Source: Massilia sp. BJB1822
GTDB lineage: Bacteria > Pseudomonadota > Gammaproteobacteria > Burkholderiales > Burkholderiaceae_D
Assembly (NCBI RefSeq): GCF_013369485.1
Contig: NZ_JABWEB010000021.1
Location: 1-64,000 of the forward strand
DNA: 64,000 bases
Reading direction: 5' to 3'
The notes below the pieces were generated by a model that made no database searches, was not told where the DNA came from, and saw only the letters and a list, made by a program, of their open reading frames with translations. The position numbers and the translations under genes were made by a program. Below are positions 39,164 to 48,404 of this stretch, in pieces. Numbering within the stretch: position 1 is the stretch's first letter; every line of letters begins with the position of its first letter.

Positions 39164-41530
39164 TTGGTTCAAGCACAGCAAGGTTTTCTTTTGACCCGCC
39201 ACTGGCGCGATACGTCCGCCGGCACGGAGGTCGAATTCTGGCTGGCGACAGACCAGGGGCCGCGCCATGTCCGCTTGCCGCCGCAAACCTCGGTGGCCTT
39301 CATTCCAGCCGAGCAGCAGGAGGCGGCACAGGCGCTGCTGCGCGGCGAGCGTGGATGCGAGCTGCGGCCGCTGGCACTGAGCGACTTCCAGCACCGGCCG
39401 GTGCTGGGCCTGTACTGCCAGAAGTACCGCCATTTGCTGAAACTGGAGAAGCGGTTGCGCCAGGCCGGCATCGATGTCTACGAGGCCGATATCCGGCCGC
39501 CCGAGCGCTATCTGATGGAGCGCTTCATCACTGCCCCTATCAGCTTCGAAGGCGAGGCCGGGGACGATGGCACCATAGTTCTTCAGGCGCCGCTCAAGCC
39601 ATCGCCCGATTACCGTCCTACCTTGCGCCTGGTGTCGCTCGATATCGAAACTTCGCCCCACGGTGGGCTGTATTCGATTGCGCTGGAAGGCTGCGGCCAG
39701 CGCCAGGTGTATATGCTGGGTCATCGCGCCGAGAATGCGGAGGAGGTGGACTTCGATCTCGAATACTGCAGCAGCCATGCGCAGATGCTGGAACGCCTGA
39801 ACGCCTGGATGGCGCAGCATGATCCGGATGCCATCATCGGCTGGAACCTGGTGCAGTTCGATTTGCGCGTGCTGCTGCGCCATGCCGAGCAGGTGAAGGT
39901 GCCGCTGCTGCTGGGCCGCGATGGCGGCGAATTGGAATGGCGCGAGCATGCGCACCATGAGCATTTCTTCGCGGCGGCGGCGGGACGCCTGATCATCGAC
40001 GGCATCGAGGCGCTGCGTTCGGCGACCTGGAATTTCCCTTCCTTCAGCCTGGAATCGGTGGCGCAGACCCTGCTGGGCGAGGGCAAGTCCATCGACAATC
40101 CCTATCAGCGCATGGCGGAGATCGAGCGCCGCTTCCACGAGGACAAGCCGGCCCTGGCCCGCTACAACCTGAAAGACTGCGAACTGGTGACGCGCATCTT
40201 CGCCAAGACCGAGCTGCTCTCTTTCCTGCTGGAGCGCGCCAGCATGACCGGGCTGGCGGCCGACCGCAGCGGCGGTTCGGTGGCCGCGTTCGAGCATCTG
40301 TATATGCCGATGATGCACCGCCTGGGCCATGTGGCGCCGAATCTGGGCGATGTGGTGGGAGAGAACAGTCCGGGCGGTTTCGTCATGGATTCGCGTTCCG
40401 GCCTGTACGACTCGGTGCTGGTGCTCGACTATAAAAGCCTGTATCCGTCCATCATCCGCACCTTCCTGATCGACCCGGTCGGACTGGTGGAAGGCATGCG
40501 CGATCCCGATTCCGCCGCGACGGTGCCGGGTTTTCGCGGCGCCCGCTTCTCGCGTGAAAAGCACTGCCTGCCCGCCATCGTGCGCCAGATCTGGCAGGGG
40601 CGCGACGCTGCCAAGCGCGAAAAGAACGCGCCGCTGTCGCAGGCGCTGAAAATCATCATGAACGCCTTCTACGGCGTGCTGGGATCGAGCGGCTGCCGCT
40701 TCTTCGACCCGCGTCTGGCCTCGTCGATCACCATGCGTGGCCACGAAATCATGCACCGCACGCGCGAACTGATCGAGGCGCAGGGCTACCAGGTGATTTA
40801 CGGCGACACCGACTCCACCTTCGTCTGGCTCAAGTCGGCGCGCGAAGAAGCCGATGCGGAAAAGATCGGCCGGCAGTTGGTGCGCCATGTGAACGGCTGG
40901 TGGGAAAAGCATCTGCGCGAGGATTTCGGCCTGGAGAATGCGCTGGAGCTGGAATACGAGGCGCATTACCGGCGCTTCCTGATGCCCACCATCCGCGGCT
41001 CGGAAGAGGGCAGCAAGAAGCGCTATGCGGGCCTGATCGCGCGCGCCGACGGCAGCGACGAAATCGTCTATAAAGGACTGGAAACCGTGCGCACCGACTG
41101 GACGCCGCTGGCCCAGCAATTCCAGCGTGATCTGTACGAGCGCATCTTCAAGGGCCAGCCATACCGCGACTATGTGCGCGATTACGTGGAGCGCACCGTG
41201 TCCGGCGAATTCGACGAGATGCTGGTCTACCGCAAGCGCTTGCGGCGGCCGCTGGAAGAATACCAGCGCAATGTGCCGCCCCATGTGCGCGCTGCCCGCA
41301 TTGCCGACGAGTTCAATCAGCGCCAGGGCCGTCCGCTGCAATACCAGAACGGCGGCTGGATACGCTATGTGATCACCACCGCCGGGCCGGAACCGCTGGA
41401 AACCCAACGCTCGCCCATCGATTACGAACATTATCTGAGCCGCCAGCTGCAGCCGGTGGCCGACGCCATCCTGCCTTTCCTGCGCGACGATTTCAGCGTG
41501 CTGGTCAGCCGCCAGCGCACCCTGTTCTAG
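39164..41530 (+). CDS. polB: DNA polymerase II (family B)
   Basis: PolB is a family B DNA polymerase with proofreading, used in replication restart and lesion bypass. All key blocks are present in 788 aa: Exo I SLDIETSPHGG near residues 159-169, Exo III YNLKDCELV, polymerase region II DYKSLYPSIIRTF near 423-435, region III KIIMNAFYGVLGSSGCRF near 496-513, and region I YGDTDSTFVW near 546-555. The TTG start follows AGAGG with 7-nt spacing. In E. coli the gene is SOS-controlled; I do not see a convincing LexA box here. Its stop codon shares the palindrome CTAG with the stop of the convergent yehQ-like gene. Confidence 0.95.
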   Translation: MVQAQQGFLLTRHWRDTSAGTEVEFWLATDQGPRHVRLPPQTSVAFIPAEQQEAAQALLRGERGCELRPLALSDFQHRPVLGLYCQKYRHLLKLEKRLRQAGIDVYEADIRPPERYLMERFITAPISFEGEAGDDGTIVLQAPLKPSPDYRPTLRLVSLDIETSPHGGLYSIALEGCGQRQVYMLGHRAENAEEVDFDLEYCSSHAQMLERLNAWMAQHDPDAIIGWNLVQFDLRVLLRHAEQVKVPLLLGRDGGELEWREHAHHEHFFAAAAGRLIIDGIEALRSATWNFPSFSLESVAQTLLGEGKSIDNPYQRMAEIERRFHEDKPALARYNLKDCELVTRIFAKTELLSFLLERASMTGLAADRSGGSVAAFEHLYMPMMHRLGHVAPNLGDVVGENSPGGFVMDSRSGLYDSVLVLDYKSLYPSIIRTFLIDPVGLVEGMRDPDSAATVPGFRGARFSREKHCLPAIVRQIWQGRDAAKREKNAPLSQALKIIMNAFYGVLGSSGCRFFDPRLASSITMRGHEIMHRTRELIEAQGYQVIYGDTDSTFVWLKSAREEADAEKIGRQLVRHVNGWWEKHLREDFGLENALELEYEAHYRRFLMPTIRGSEEGSKKRYAGLIARADGSDEIVYKGLETVRTDWTPLAQQFQRDLYERIFKGQPYRDYVRDYVERTVSGEFDEMLVYRKRLRRPLEEYQRNVPPHVRAARIADEFNQRQGRPLQYQNGGWIRYVITTAGPEPLETQRSPIDYEHYLSRQLQPVADAILPFLRDDFSVLVSRQRTLF

Positions 41531-43644
41531 CGCGGCAGGAAGCGCATATCGAGTTCGGCGCAGGTCTGGCAGAGGTGGACCAGGATCAAGGCCTGGACGG
41601 CGCCCGGTTTGGCGAGATAGCTGGCGAGGGTGCGGGCAACGGTGTCCAGGCCTACGGCCAGCAGCAGGTGCTGGATGGATTCCAGCTCGGCGCGTTCGCT
41701 GTCGATGATGTGCAGCCGGCCGGTCATGCCCTTGTTTTCCAATAGATCGAGCAGGCGCGCCATGGCTTCCAGGTGGGCTGCGGCGGGCTGCACGGGCGGC
41801 GCGGCTTCGCGGGCCTTGAACATGCGGGCGATGCCGGCGGTCAGCGACCAGCCCTTATTGACCGTGCAGGCTTCGTAATCCAGCGAGATACTGCGCAGCT
41901 TGCCGCTGGTGTCGATCATGAGTGCCACCGGTTCCAGCTGGGCTCCGTGAACAGTGCGTTCAAGACGCGCCAGCACGGCGGCAAGCGTCAGGCCGGATTT
42001 GACCCAGGCTTCCAGGTTCTCGATGCGTTCGCGCTGGCTGGCGTCGAAAGGGAGGCGCAATTGCAGGGCATCGCTTTGCCGATCGTACAAGGTCCAGAGC
42101 AAGGCCTGGCCGATCTCGTCCGGCTGTGGCGCTTCAAAGCGGGCCGGCTTGAGTAAGATGTATTCCAGATTCTCGCCGCACAGGCCAGCCGCCGCGCGCA
42201 ACGAAGACGCCAGCGCTTGCCAGTCGTCGAAACCGGCTTGGCGCCAGCGTGCATCGTCGCTGCGCCAGATCGGTAACTGACTAGCCCTGGTTTCACCGCC
42301 AAGACCCAGGCGCCGGTCGCTGGACAGGCGGGCGTTTTCCAGCCGCAGCGTGCCTTGCGCCAGCAGGGCAGGGGATGAGCTGCCTTGCCATAGAGCCTGG
42401 CTGGTCCAGGCTTTCTGACGGTCGAAACTTGGGTCGTTGCTGTCGCGCCGGGCCAGCACGGTTTGCACGATGCCGCCTGCGGCGTGATCCCAGAAGGCGA
42501 TACTCAGGCCGCGCGCGCCGCTGCGCTGCTGCCACCAGTGGGCGCCCAGCGGCAACAGTTCCAGGCTGGCGCTGTCGTCAAAGCTGCGCCGGGCCTGGCC
42601 GCGTAACAGGGGCAGGGCGGCTTGCGGCGCATACTCCAGCGCGTGGCAAAGGGCGTGAATGCGCGCGGCCAGGCGCAGGGCTTGCCTTTCGTCGGCGCTG
42701 AAGTCGCGCCGTGACAGCAGTTCCGCCGTGCCGGCCAGGGTGCGCAGCAGGCCTGCCAGGCGCGGGAAGGATTCCAGCCGCGCCGAGGTGCCGAGGGCGC
42801 GCAGCTGGGGCGGCATGATGTCGCTGATGTGGGACCAGCCGATGCCGCACAGCTCCAGCAGGATGCGCCGCACATGGGCGAGGAATTGGCGCTCGGCTTG
42901 CGACAGACCTTCCGGCGCGGCACCGGCGGTCGTATCCGTGGCATCGGGCGTGGCATCGGGCCAACTGATGCCGCGTCCCGCATCGCGCCAGACCAGGGTC
43001 AGGGCCAGCAGGTGCAGGGCGGCACGGCTGGCGGCGGGCGCTTCCGACACCATGCCTTTGAAGCCGCCGTTTGCAATGTAGCGGCAGACCAGGTCCAGCT
43101 CCGGTGCTTCGATCAGCAGCACGCCGCCTTGTGCGGTGATGCTGGCCGGCCCCGCTGCCGCATGCAGGTCCGCCGCCTTGCGCGTGGCGGCGCGGCCGGC
43201 TTGCTTGAAGACCTGGGACTGTGCCATGGCCAGTACTTCGCCGAGGGCATTCGCCTGAGGCATGGCGGTGACGGATTGCGCTGTCTCGCCAGGCGCGGAC
43301 TGGTCATCGGCAGCGCCGTGCTCCGGTTGACTGGCGTCGGCCTGCTCGGTTGCCGCAGCAGTGCCGGGCGCTGGTGGCGCGCTGCGCAGCCACAGAGCTG
43401 CGCTCAAGATATGCTTGCAGATGCCGGGCGCGGAACAGTCGCAGTGCGCCTTGGCTGGGCCTTGCGCGTCGGCCTGCACCAGCTGGCCGTCGGCGCGGAT
43501 AGCGCCGCCTTGTTCGGTGGGCGGCGCGGCCCACTCCACCTTGCCCGCTTCCACGTCCTTGGCGGCGCGGCGCAGCAGGCCGGCGCTGGACAGGGCCGCC
43601 AGCGCGTCATCGTCGAAATTGCGGTAGATGGCGAGCCAGTTCAT
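41527..43644 (-). CDS. yehQ: SWIM zinc-finger protein (YehQ-like)
   Basis: This 705-aa protein has a SWIM zinc finger near its N-terminus: CDCSAPGICKHILSAAL, the CxCx(n)CxH pattern, about residues 67-83. The remainder is helical and Ala/Leu-rich, as in E. coli YehQ. The start is placed at the ATG at 43644, where ATGA overlaps the stop of the VWA gene; a longer reading lies within that gene. It is the last gene of the yehI-L-M-P-Q-like operon. SWIM domains bind DNA or proteins; the role of YehQ itself is not known. Confidence 0.85.
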   Translation of the reverse strand: MNWLAIYRNFDDDALAALSSAGLLRRAAKDVEAGKVEWAAPPTEQGGAIRADGQLVQADAQGPAKAHCDCSAPGICKHILSAALWLRSAPPAPGTAAATEQADASQPEHGAADDQSAPGETAQSVTAMPQANALGEVLAMAQSQVFKQAGRAATRKAADLHAAAGPASITAQGGVLLIEAPELDLVCRYIANGGFKGMVSEAPAASRAALHLLALTLVWRDAGRGISWPDATPDATDTTAGAAPEGLSQAERQFLAHVRRILLELCGIGWSHISDIMPPQLRALGTSARLESFPRLAGLLRTLAGTAELLSRRDFSADERQALRLAARIHALCHALEYAPQAALPLLRGQARRSFDDSASLELLPLGAHWWQQRSGARGLSIAFWDHAAGGIVQTVLARRDSNDPSFDRQKAWTSQALWQGSSSPALLAQGTLRLENARLSSDRRLGLGGETRASQLPIWRSDDARWRQAGFDDWQALASSLRAAAGLCGENLEYILLKPARFEAPQPDEIGQALLWTLYDRQSDALQLRLPFDASQRERIENLEAWVKSGLTLAAVLARLERTVHGAQLEPVALMIDTSGKLRSISLDYEACTVNKGWSLTAGIARMFKAREAAPPVQPAAAHLEAMARLLDLLENKGMTGRLHIIDSERAELESIQHLLLAVGLDTVARTLASYLAKPGAVQALILVHLCQTCAELDMRFLPR

Positions 43645-44768
43645 CCCATCACCTCGGCCAGCCATTCGGCGAAGTGGGTGGGCGTGAGGGCCGCCACCTC
43701 CATGCCCACACCGGCCAGGCGCTGCGCCATTTTCCGGTCGTAGGCGGGGTGGGCGTCTTCATCCAGCGCGGCCAGGCCAAGCAGCTTGACGCGCGATTCG
43801 GCCAGGCGGCGCACGCTGCGCAGCAGGGGGCCGGGCAGGGCGCCTTCGTCGAAGTCGCTGATCAGCGCCACCACGGTGCGCTGCGGCGTGCGCACCAGGC
43901 TTTCGCAGTATTCCATGGCGCGGCCGATATCGGTGCCGCCGCCAAGTTGCACCGTCAGCAGTACCTGCACCGGGTCAGCGGCCATGTGGCTCAGGTCCAC
44001 CACATTGGTGTCGAATACCACCAGACGTACCTGCACCGCGGGCAGGCTGCTCAGGATGCCCGCCACTACAGCGCTGTACATGACCGAATCGAGCATGGAG
44101 CCGCTTTGGTCGACGCACAGGATCACGTCCCACGGCAGATTGCGCTTGATGCGGGCATTGAAGCGCGGCTGCTCGATCACCAGGCGCTGGCTGTTGCGGT
44201 CGTAGTGGCGCAGATTGGCCTGGATGGTGGCGCGCCAATCGAAGTTCTGCGCGCTCGGCATATGCGAGCGGCGGAAGCGGTTGCGGCGGCCCACCAGGGC
44301 GTTGACGAAGTCCTGGCGCAGGCGGCGCGTGATCTCTTCGACCACAGCGCGGATTACGTCCTGCACCGCGTCGCGCATTTCCGCGCCGAGGCGGCCGCGC
44401 ATGCCCAGCAGGGCGCGCGCCAGCGCGTGGTTCGGCTCCAGCGACCGCAGGGCCACCGGATCTTGCAGCAGCTCACTCATCTGGTAGTTTTCGAGGGCGT
44501 GCTGCTGGATGCGTTCATACACGTCATGCGGGAAGAGTTTGCGCACGCGCTGCAGCCAGTCTATGGCCTTGACCTGGCTGGGATCGAGGTTGGCGCCGCG
44601 CTGCCTGTGCGGCGTCATGCCCTTCCCGTCGTAGGCGCGGCCATACAGGTAGTCGAGCGATTGCTCGAGTTGCTGTTCATGGGTGCTCAAGCCGTTCGTG
44701 TCGAGCGACTGGCGCGCGTAGCGGCCCAGCACCAGGCGCCAGCGGCGCAGCAGCTGTTCGTCGCTCAT
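43641..44768 (-). CDS. yehP: VWA domain protein (YehP-like)
   Basis: This 375-aa protein has a C-terminal von Willebrand A domain with a complete MIDAS start, VILCVDQSGSMLDSV near residues 197-211. It is completed by GGGTDIGRAMEYCES and ALISDFDEGA. The N-terminal half is helical (LLRRWRLVLGRYARQSLDTN). The ATG at 44768 overlaps the stop of the DUF5682 gene, and its stop overlaps the next ATG. VWA proteins of this type act with MoxR ATPases, whose gene is two positions upstream, in metal-dependent remodelling complexes. The target is unknown. Confidence 0.9.
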   Translation of the reverse strand: MSDEQLLRRWRLVLGRYARQSLDTNGLSTHEQQLEQSLDYLYGRAYDGKGMTPHRQRGANLDPSQVKAIDWLQRVRKLFPHDVYERIQQHALENYQMSELLQDPVALRSLEPNHALARALLGMRGRLGAEMRDAVQDVIRAVVEEITRRLRQDFVNALVGRRNRFRRSHMPSAQNFDWRATIQANLRHYDRNSQRLVIEQPRFNARIKRNLPWDVILCVDQSGSMLDSVMYSAVVAGILSSLPAVQVRLVVFDTNVVDLSHMAADPVQVLLTVQLGGGTDIGRAMEYCESLVRTPQRTVVALISDFDEGALPGPLLRSVRRLAESRVKLLGLAALDEDAHPAYDRKMAQRLAGVGMEVAALTPTHFAEWLAEVMG

Positions 44769-47302
44769 GGCATGCCTCCCCATGCCGATAGGCCATCGCG
44801 CGCCAGGCTCTCGACCAGAGCTGCCTGCAGGGCTGCGCCGGCCAGCATATCCTGCTCGCTGGCGCCATGCCAGTCCACCGCCAGCGGCAGGCCGGGCGTA
44901 TTGGCGTCTGCCAGCGTGGCCGCCAGCTGCGCCGTTTCCTGCGGCTTGAGCTGGGCAAAGGTCTGGCGCAGATCGGGCAGGTAACGGATGAAGGTGGCGT
45001 CGTCCCAGCCGGCCAGGATAGCGTTGACGTCCTCGCGCAAGCGGGCTTGCGTGAGCAGCAGTTCCGGCGCGGCCGAGAGCAGGCCATGCAGGGCGCGCAC
45101 CGCATCGCCGGCGCTGGCGCCGGGACCGAAGCGGCTGGCCAGCATGGCGGACAGTTCGGCCTCGCTCCAATGGCCGTCGAGGAAGAGCAAGGCAGCGCAG
45201 GCACTGCCCACGCCGGGCGCGGCATCGGCGCGCTCGGCCATGGCCTGCAGACGCGCCGGCCAGTCTGCCGTTTCGCCAGGCAGGGGATCATCGAGCAGGG
45301 CGCGCAGCGCGTGGTGGAAGGCGCGCAGCGAGAGCAGGCTGGCGATGGCGGCGGCTTCTTCCTCCGGCTTGATTTCGGCCAGGCGAGGCAAGAGGTAGAG
45401 CGCCGTGGGCCAGACGCGCAGCAGCAGTGCGCGCAATTGCGGATGCTCCTGCATGCCCAGCGGCTCGCGCGCGCGCCATAAGGCCAGCAGGCGATGGCCG
45501 CAAACGATGATGGAATGCGGGCTGGCGTCTTCGTCCAGGTGGGAGGCCAGGGTATCCAGCAGGACTGGCAGGCGTTCGTGCAGGCCGATCAGGCAGGCGC
45601 GCGTCAGCAGGACGACGGCCTGACTGGCCGAGCGGGCCTTGCCTTCGGCCGCCAGGCTGGCTTCTTCGCCGCGCAGCCGCGCCAGGGCGATGCCGGCCAG
45701 GCTGCTGCCCTGCGGCGCCAGTTCAATCAGGCGCGCTTCCACTACCGGCGTCCAGGCGACATCCCATTCCTCGATCAGTAGCTCCATGCGCGTGCCGTTG
45801 AGGAAGTCGGGGCCGGACTGCCAGCGCGCCAGTCCCACGTCCAGATAGCGCAGCAGGTGCATAAAGCGGCTGCGCTCGCGGTGCCTTTCCTTGCGGTAGA
45901 TATCGAGCCGCATGCTGCGCGGCTGGCTGTCGTCGAGGCGCACGCCCATGCGGCGCGCCAGGCGCAGTGCGTCGTCCAGCAAAGGCGGAGCGGCCGCGCC
46001 GGGCGGCACATCGCCCAGCAGGCTGCCGCCCAGTACGCGGCGGATATCGCCTGCCAGACCCAGATTGCCCTCGTCGATGGCGCCTTTGACGAAACAGGAG
46101 AGCACGGCGTCGAGCAAGTCCTGGCGCCCAGGCCCCGCATGGCCGCGCAGGGTCGCCAGGCGGCAGGCTTGTAGCAGGGCGGCCTGCACGTCGGCGGTGG
46201 AGATGGTCTGCGCCAGATTCAGCTCGCGCGATTCGCGCGCCAGCCTGGCCAGCGCGTCGGCCGCGACTTGCTGCAGATGCGGGCCGTCGTCGGTGGCGAT
46301 GGCACTGTTCCAGACCCGCTGGTAGTAGGCCGGAGCTGGCATGCCCGAGGCATAGCCATTCAGGGCATCGAGCCGGTCGAAGCTGTAGCGTATCAGCCAG
46401 TTGCCGCCCTGGTTCGTCTTGGCGTTGGCGCTGGCGGCGGCGCGGCGGCGCGGCTTGGCCTCCAACGCGGCGGCTGCCAGCATTGCTTGCAGGGCTGAGG
46501 TATGGAAGCCGCCGGCGACGATCACGATAGGACCATTGGTTTTGGCGCGCCACTGCCGGATATGGGCCGCCATATGCCGTTCGCGCGGCAGGCTGCCTTC
46601 GGCTTCCAGCACCGCTTCCTCGTAATCGGCGCGCGCCATGGCGCAGTAGCTGAAGATGTCGGCAAACAGGGCGCGCCAGTCGCGCAATTGCGCTGCCGGA
46701 CGCAGTTCGAACAGATGGTCCCACAGCTCGTCCTGGTCGCGGCAGCCGCTGCGCGCGGCCAGGGTGCGCAGCCAGGCGCTGTGGGCCAGGTAGCGTTCCG
46801 TCATGAGGCTGCGCGCCTCCTCCACATCGTCCTCCGCCTTGCACTCGTCCGCGCCGCGCGCGCGCCAGGGTAGGTCAATGAAGGCCAACTGCGCGCCCGC
46901 CTGCCGGCCCGCTTGCAGGGCTACCCATTCCGGGCTGTAATCGCAGAAGGGGAAGAAGGCCGATTGCAGCCCAGGCGTGGCCTGCTCCTCTTCGTCATCC
47001 GGTACTTCACGCAAATTCTGGCTGAGGATGGCGACCGGTGGGCGGGTGCGTTCGTCCAGCAGTACCGGCAGCAAGGCGTCGAAATCGTCCGGGCCTTCGA
47101 TCAGCACGGCGGCCGGGCGCAGCTCCGCGATCATGGTCCGCAAGGCCAGGGCGCAGGCCGGGCTATGGTGGCGGATGGGCGCGAAATGCAGGCCGTTGGC
47201 ATTCAGCAGGGACAGGCCAGCGCGCACCATGGCCGGCAGGGCGGCATGGAGTGCTTCCGTACTGGCCTGCGCCTGCGCTGGCTGGGATGCGTTCAGGGCC
47301 AC
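44765..47302 (-). CDS. yehM: DUF5682 protein (YehM-like)
   Basis: This 845-aa soluble protein belongs to DUF5682, the family of E. coli YehM. The N-terminal part has IRHHSPACALALRTMI near residues 43-58 and PAAVLIEGPDDFDALLPVLL near 63-82, a TraB/ChaN-like opening. This continues with FIDLPWRAR near 140-148 and IVIVAGGFHTSALQAML near 262-278. The rest is long, helical and Ala/Leu-rich. It overlaps the MoxR gene by 10 nt and the VWA gene by 4 nt. The HHS and GGFH motifs hint at an enzymatic core, but no activity is established. Confidence 0.87.
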   Translation of the reverse strand: MALNASQPAQAQASTEALHAALPAMVRAGLSLLNANGLHFAPIRHHSPACALALRTMIAELRPAAVLIEGPDDFDALLPVLLDERTRPPVAILSQNLREVPDDEEEQATPGLQSAFFPFCDYSPEWVALQAGRQAGAQLAFIDLPWRARGADECKAEDDVEEARSLMTERYLAHSAWLRTLAARSGCRDQDELWDHLFELRPAAQLRDWRALFADIFSYCAMARADYEEAVLEAEGSLPRERHMAAHIRQWRAKTNGPIVIVAGGFHTSALQAMLAAAALEAKPRRRAAASANAKTNQGGNWLIRYSFDRLDALNGYASGMPAPAYYQRVWNSAIATDDGPHLQQVAADALARLARESRELNLAQTISTADVQAALLQACRLATLRGHAGPGRQDLLDAVLSCFVKGAIDEGNLGLAGDIRRVLGGSLLGDVPPGAAAPPLLDDALRLARRMGVRLDDSQPRSMRLDIYRKERHRERSRFMHLLRYLDVGLARWQSGPDFLNGTRMELLIEEWDVAWTPVVEARLIELAPQGSSLAGIALARLRGEEASLAAEGKARSASQAVVLLTRACLIGLHERLPVLLDTLASHLDEDASPHSIIVCGHRLLALWRAREPLGMQEHPQLRALLLRVWPTALYLLPRLAEIKPEEEAAAIASLLSLRAFHHALRALLDDPLPGETADWPARLQAMAERADAAPGVGSACAALLFLDGHWSEAELSAMLASRFGPGASAGDAVRALHGLLSAAPELLLTQARLREDVNAILAGWDDATFIRYLPDLRQTFAQLKPQETAQLAATLADANTPGLPLAVDWHGASEQDMLAGAALQAALVESLARDGLSAWGGMP

Positions 47303-48396
47303 AGGCTGCGGGCGGCGTCGCGGAAGGTTTTCCAGTGCTCGTCGCGGCGGGCGCGTTCGCGCACCACCGTGTCGAAGTAATGCTGCACGCGTTTCAGGTC
47401 GTCGGCATTATCCTTCAGCACCACGCCTTGCAACTGGTTGGCGATCTCGCGCGCGCTCAGGCGGCCGGCGCCGAAATAGCGCGCCTCCAGCGCTGCCGCG
47501 TAAGCCACGTTGACCGCTTCGGCGGTGGACATCACCGTGTCGGGTGTCCTGATCGGCGTGCCTTCGCGGGTCTGGCCGGAACGCAGTTCCTGGAAGGCCG
47601 TGACCAGCAGGGCGATCACGTCGCGCTCGATTTCTACCGTCACTTCGGCGCTGTCCAGGTCGCGCTGCACCTGGCGCAGCACCAGCTCGACTTCGAAAGC
47701 GTGGTCCTTGATCGGGCGCACGGTTTCGAAATTGAAGCGCCGCTTCAAGGCCGACGACATTTCATGCACGCCGCGGTCGCGCAGGTTGGCGGTGGCGATC
47801 ACATTGAAGCCGCGCCGCGCGTGCATGCGCGCCTGCTCGCCCAGCTCGGGCACCATGATCTGCTTTTCCGACATCAGCGAAATCATCACGTCCTGGATTT
47901 CGGGCGGGCAGCGCGTGATCTCCTCGAAGCGCACCAGCTTCCCGCTTTCCATGGCCTGGTACAGCGGAGAGGCCACCATGGCGCGCTTGCTCGGTCCCTC
48001 AGCCAGCAGCAGCGCATAGTTCCAGGAATACTTGATATGGTCTTCCGTGGTGCCGGCCGTGCCCTGAATGGTCAGGGCTGAATCGCCGCTGATGGCGGCG
48101 CTCAGCAACTCCGACAGCAGGGACTTGGCGGTGCCCGGTTCGCCCACCAGCATCAGGCCTTGGTGGCCCATCAGGGTGACGATGGCGCGGTCCACCAGCG
48201 GATCGTCGCCATAGAATTTGCGGCTGATGGCTTGCTTGTCGTCGCCCAGGATGAAGCGGCGCACCGCGCGCGGCGACAGCTGCCAGCCCTCGGGACGGGG
48301 ATCGTTGTCGGCCGCGCGCAGGCGCGCCAGCTCGTCGGCATAACGCAGTTCGGCGCTGCTGCGCAGGATATTGGATGGATTGTCTTCTGTCGTCAT
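47293..48396 (-). CDS. yehL: MoxR-type AAA+ ATPase (YehL-like)
   Basis: This 367-aa AAA+ protein has Walker A VGEPGTAKS near residues 84-92. Walker B and the MoxR-specific stretch follow in LVRFEEITRCPPEIQDVMIS near 154-173. Sensor 1 is NVIATANLRDRGVHEMSSAL near 199-218, and the arginine finger LKRRFNFE follows. The start is taken at 48396; an in-frame ATG at 48429 would overlap yehI. MoxR ATPases partner with VWA proteins, and the VWA gene lies in the same operon. It is the only clear nucleotide-driven component, so it probably powers the whole complex. Confidence 0.9.
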   Translation of the reverse strand: MTTEDNPSNILRSSAELRYADELARLRAADNDPRPEGWQLSPRAVRRFILGDDKQAISRKFYGDDPLVDRAIVTLMGHQGLMLVGEPGTAKSLLSELLSAAISGDSALTIQGTAGTTEDHIKYSWNYALLLAEGPSKRAMVASPLYQAMESGKLVRFEEITRCPPEIQDVMISLMSEKQIMVPELGEQARMHARRGFNVIATANLRDRGVHEMSSALKRRFNFETVRPIKDHAFEVELVLRQVQRDLDSAEVTVEIERDVIALLVTAFQELRSGQTREGTPIRTPDTVMSTAEAVNVAYAAALEARYFGAGRLSAREIANQLQGVVLKDNADDLKRVQHYFDTVVRERARRDEHWKTFRDAARSLWP

Positions 48397-48404
48397 GGTG
48401 GCGC

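Noticed and set aside
39080..41431. A 783-codon open frame on the minus strand
   Set aside because: It lies opposite polB, whose motifs are unambiguous. Its His/Gln/Arg-rich product has no family character, as expected for an antisense frame of a GC-rich gene.
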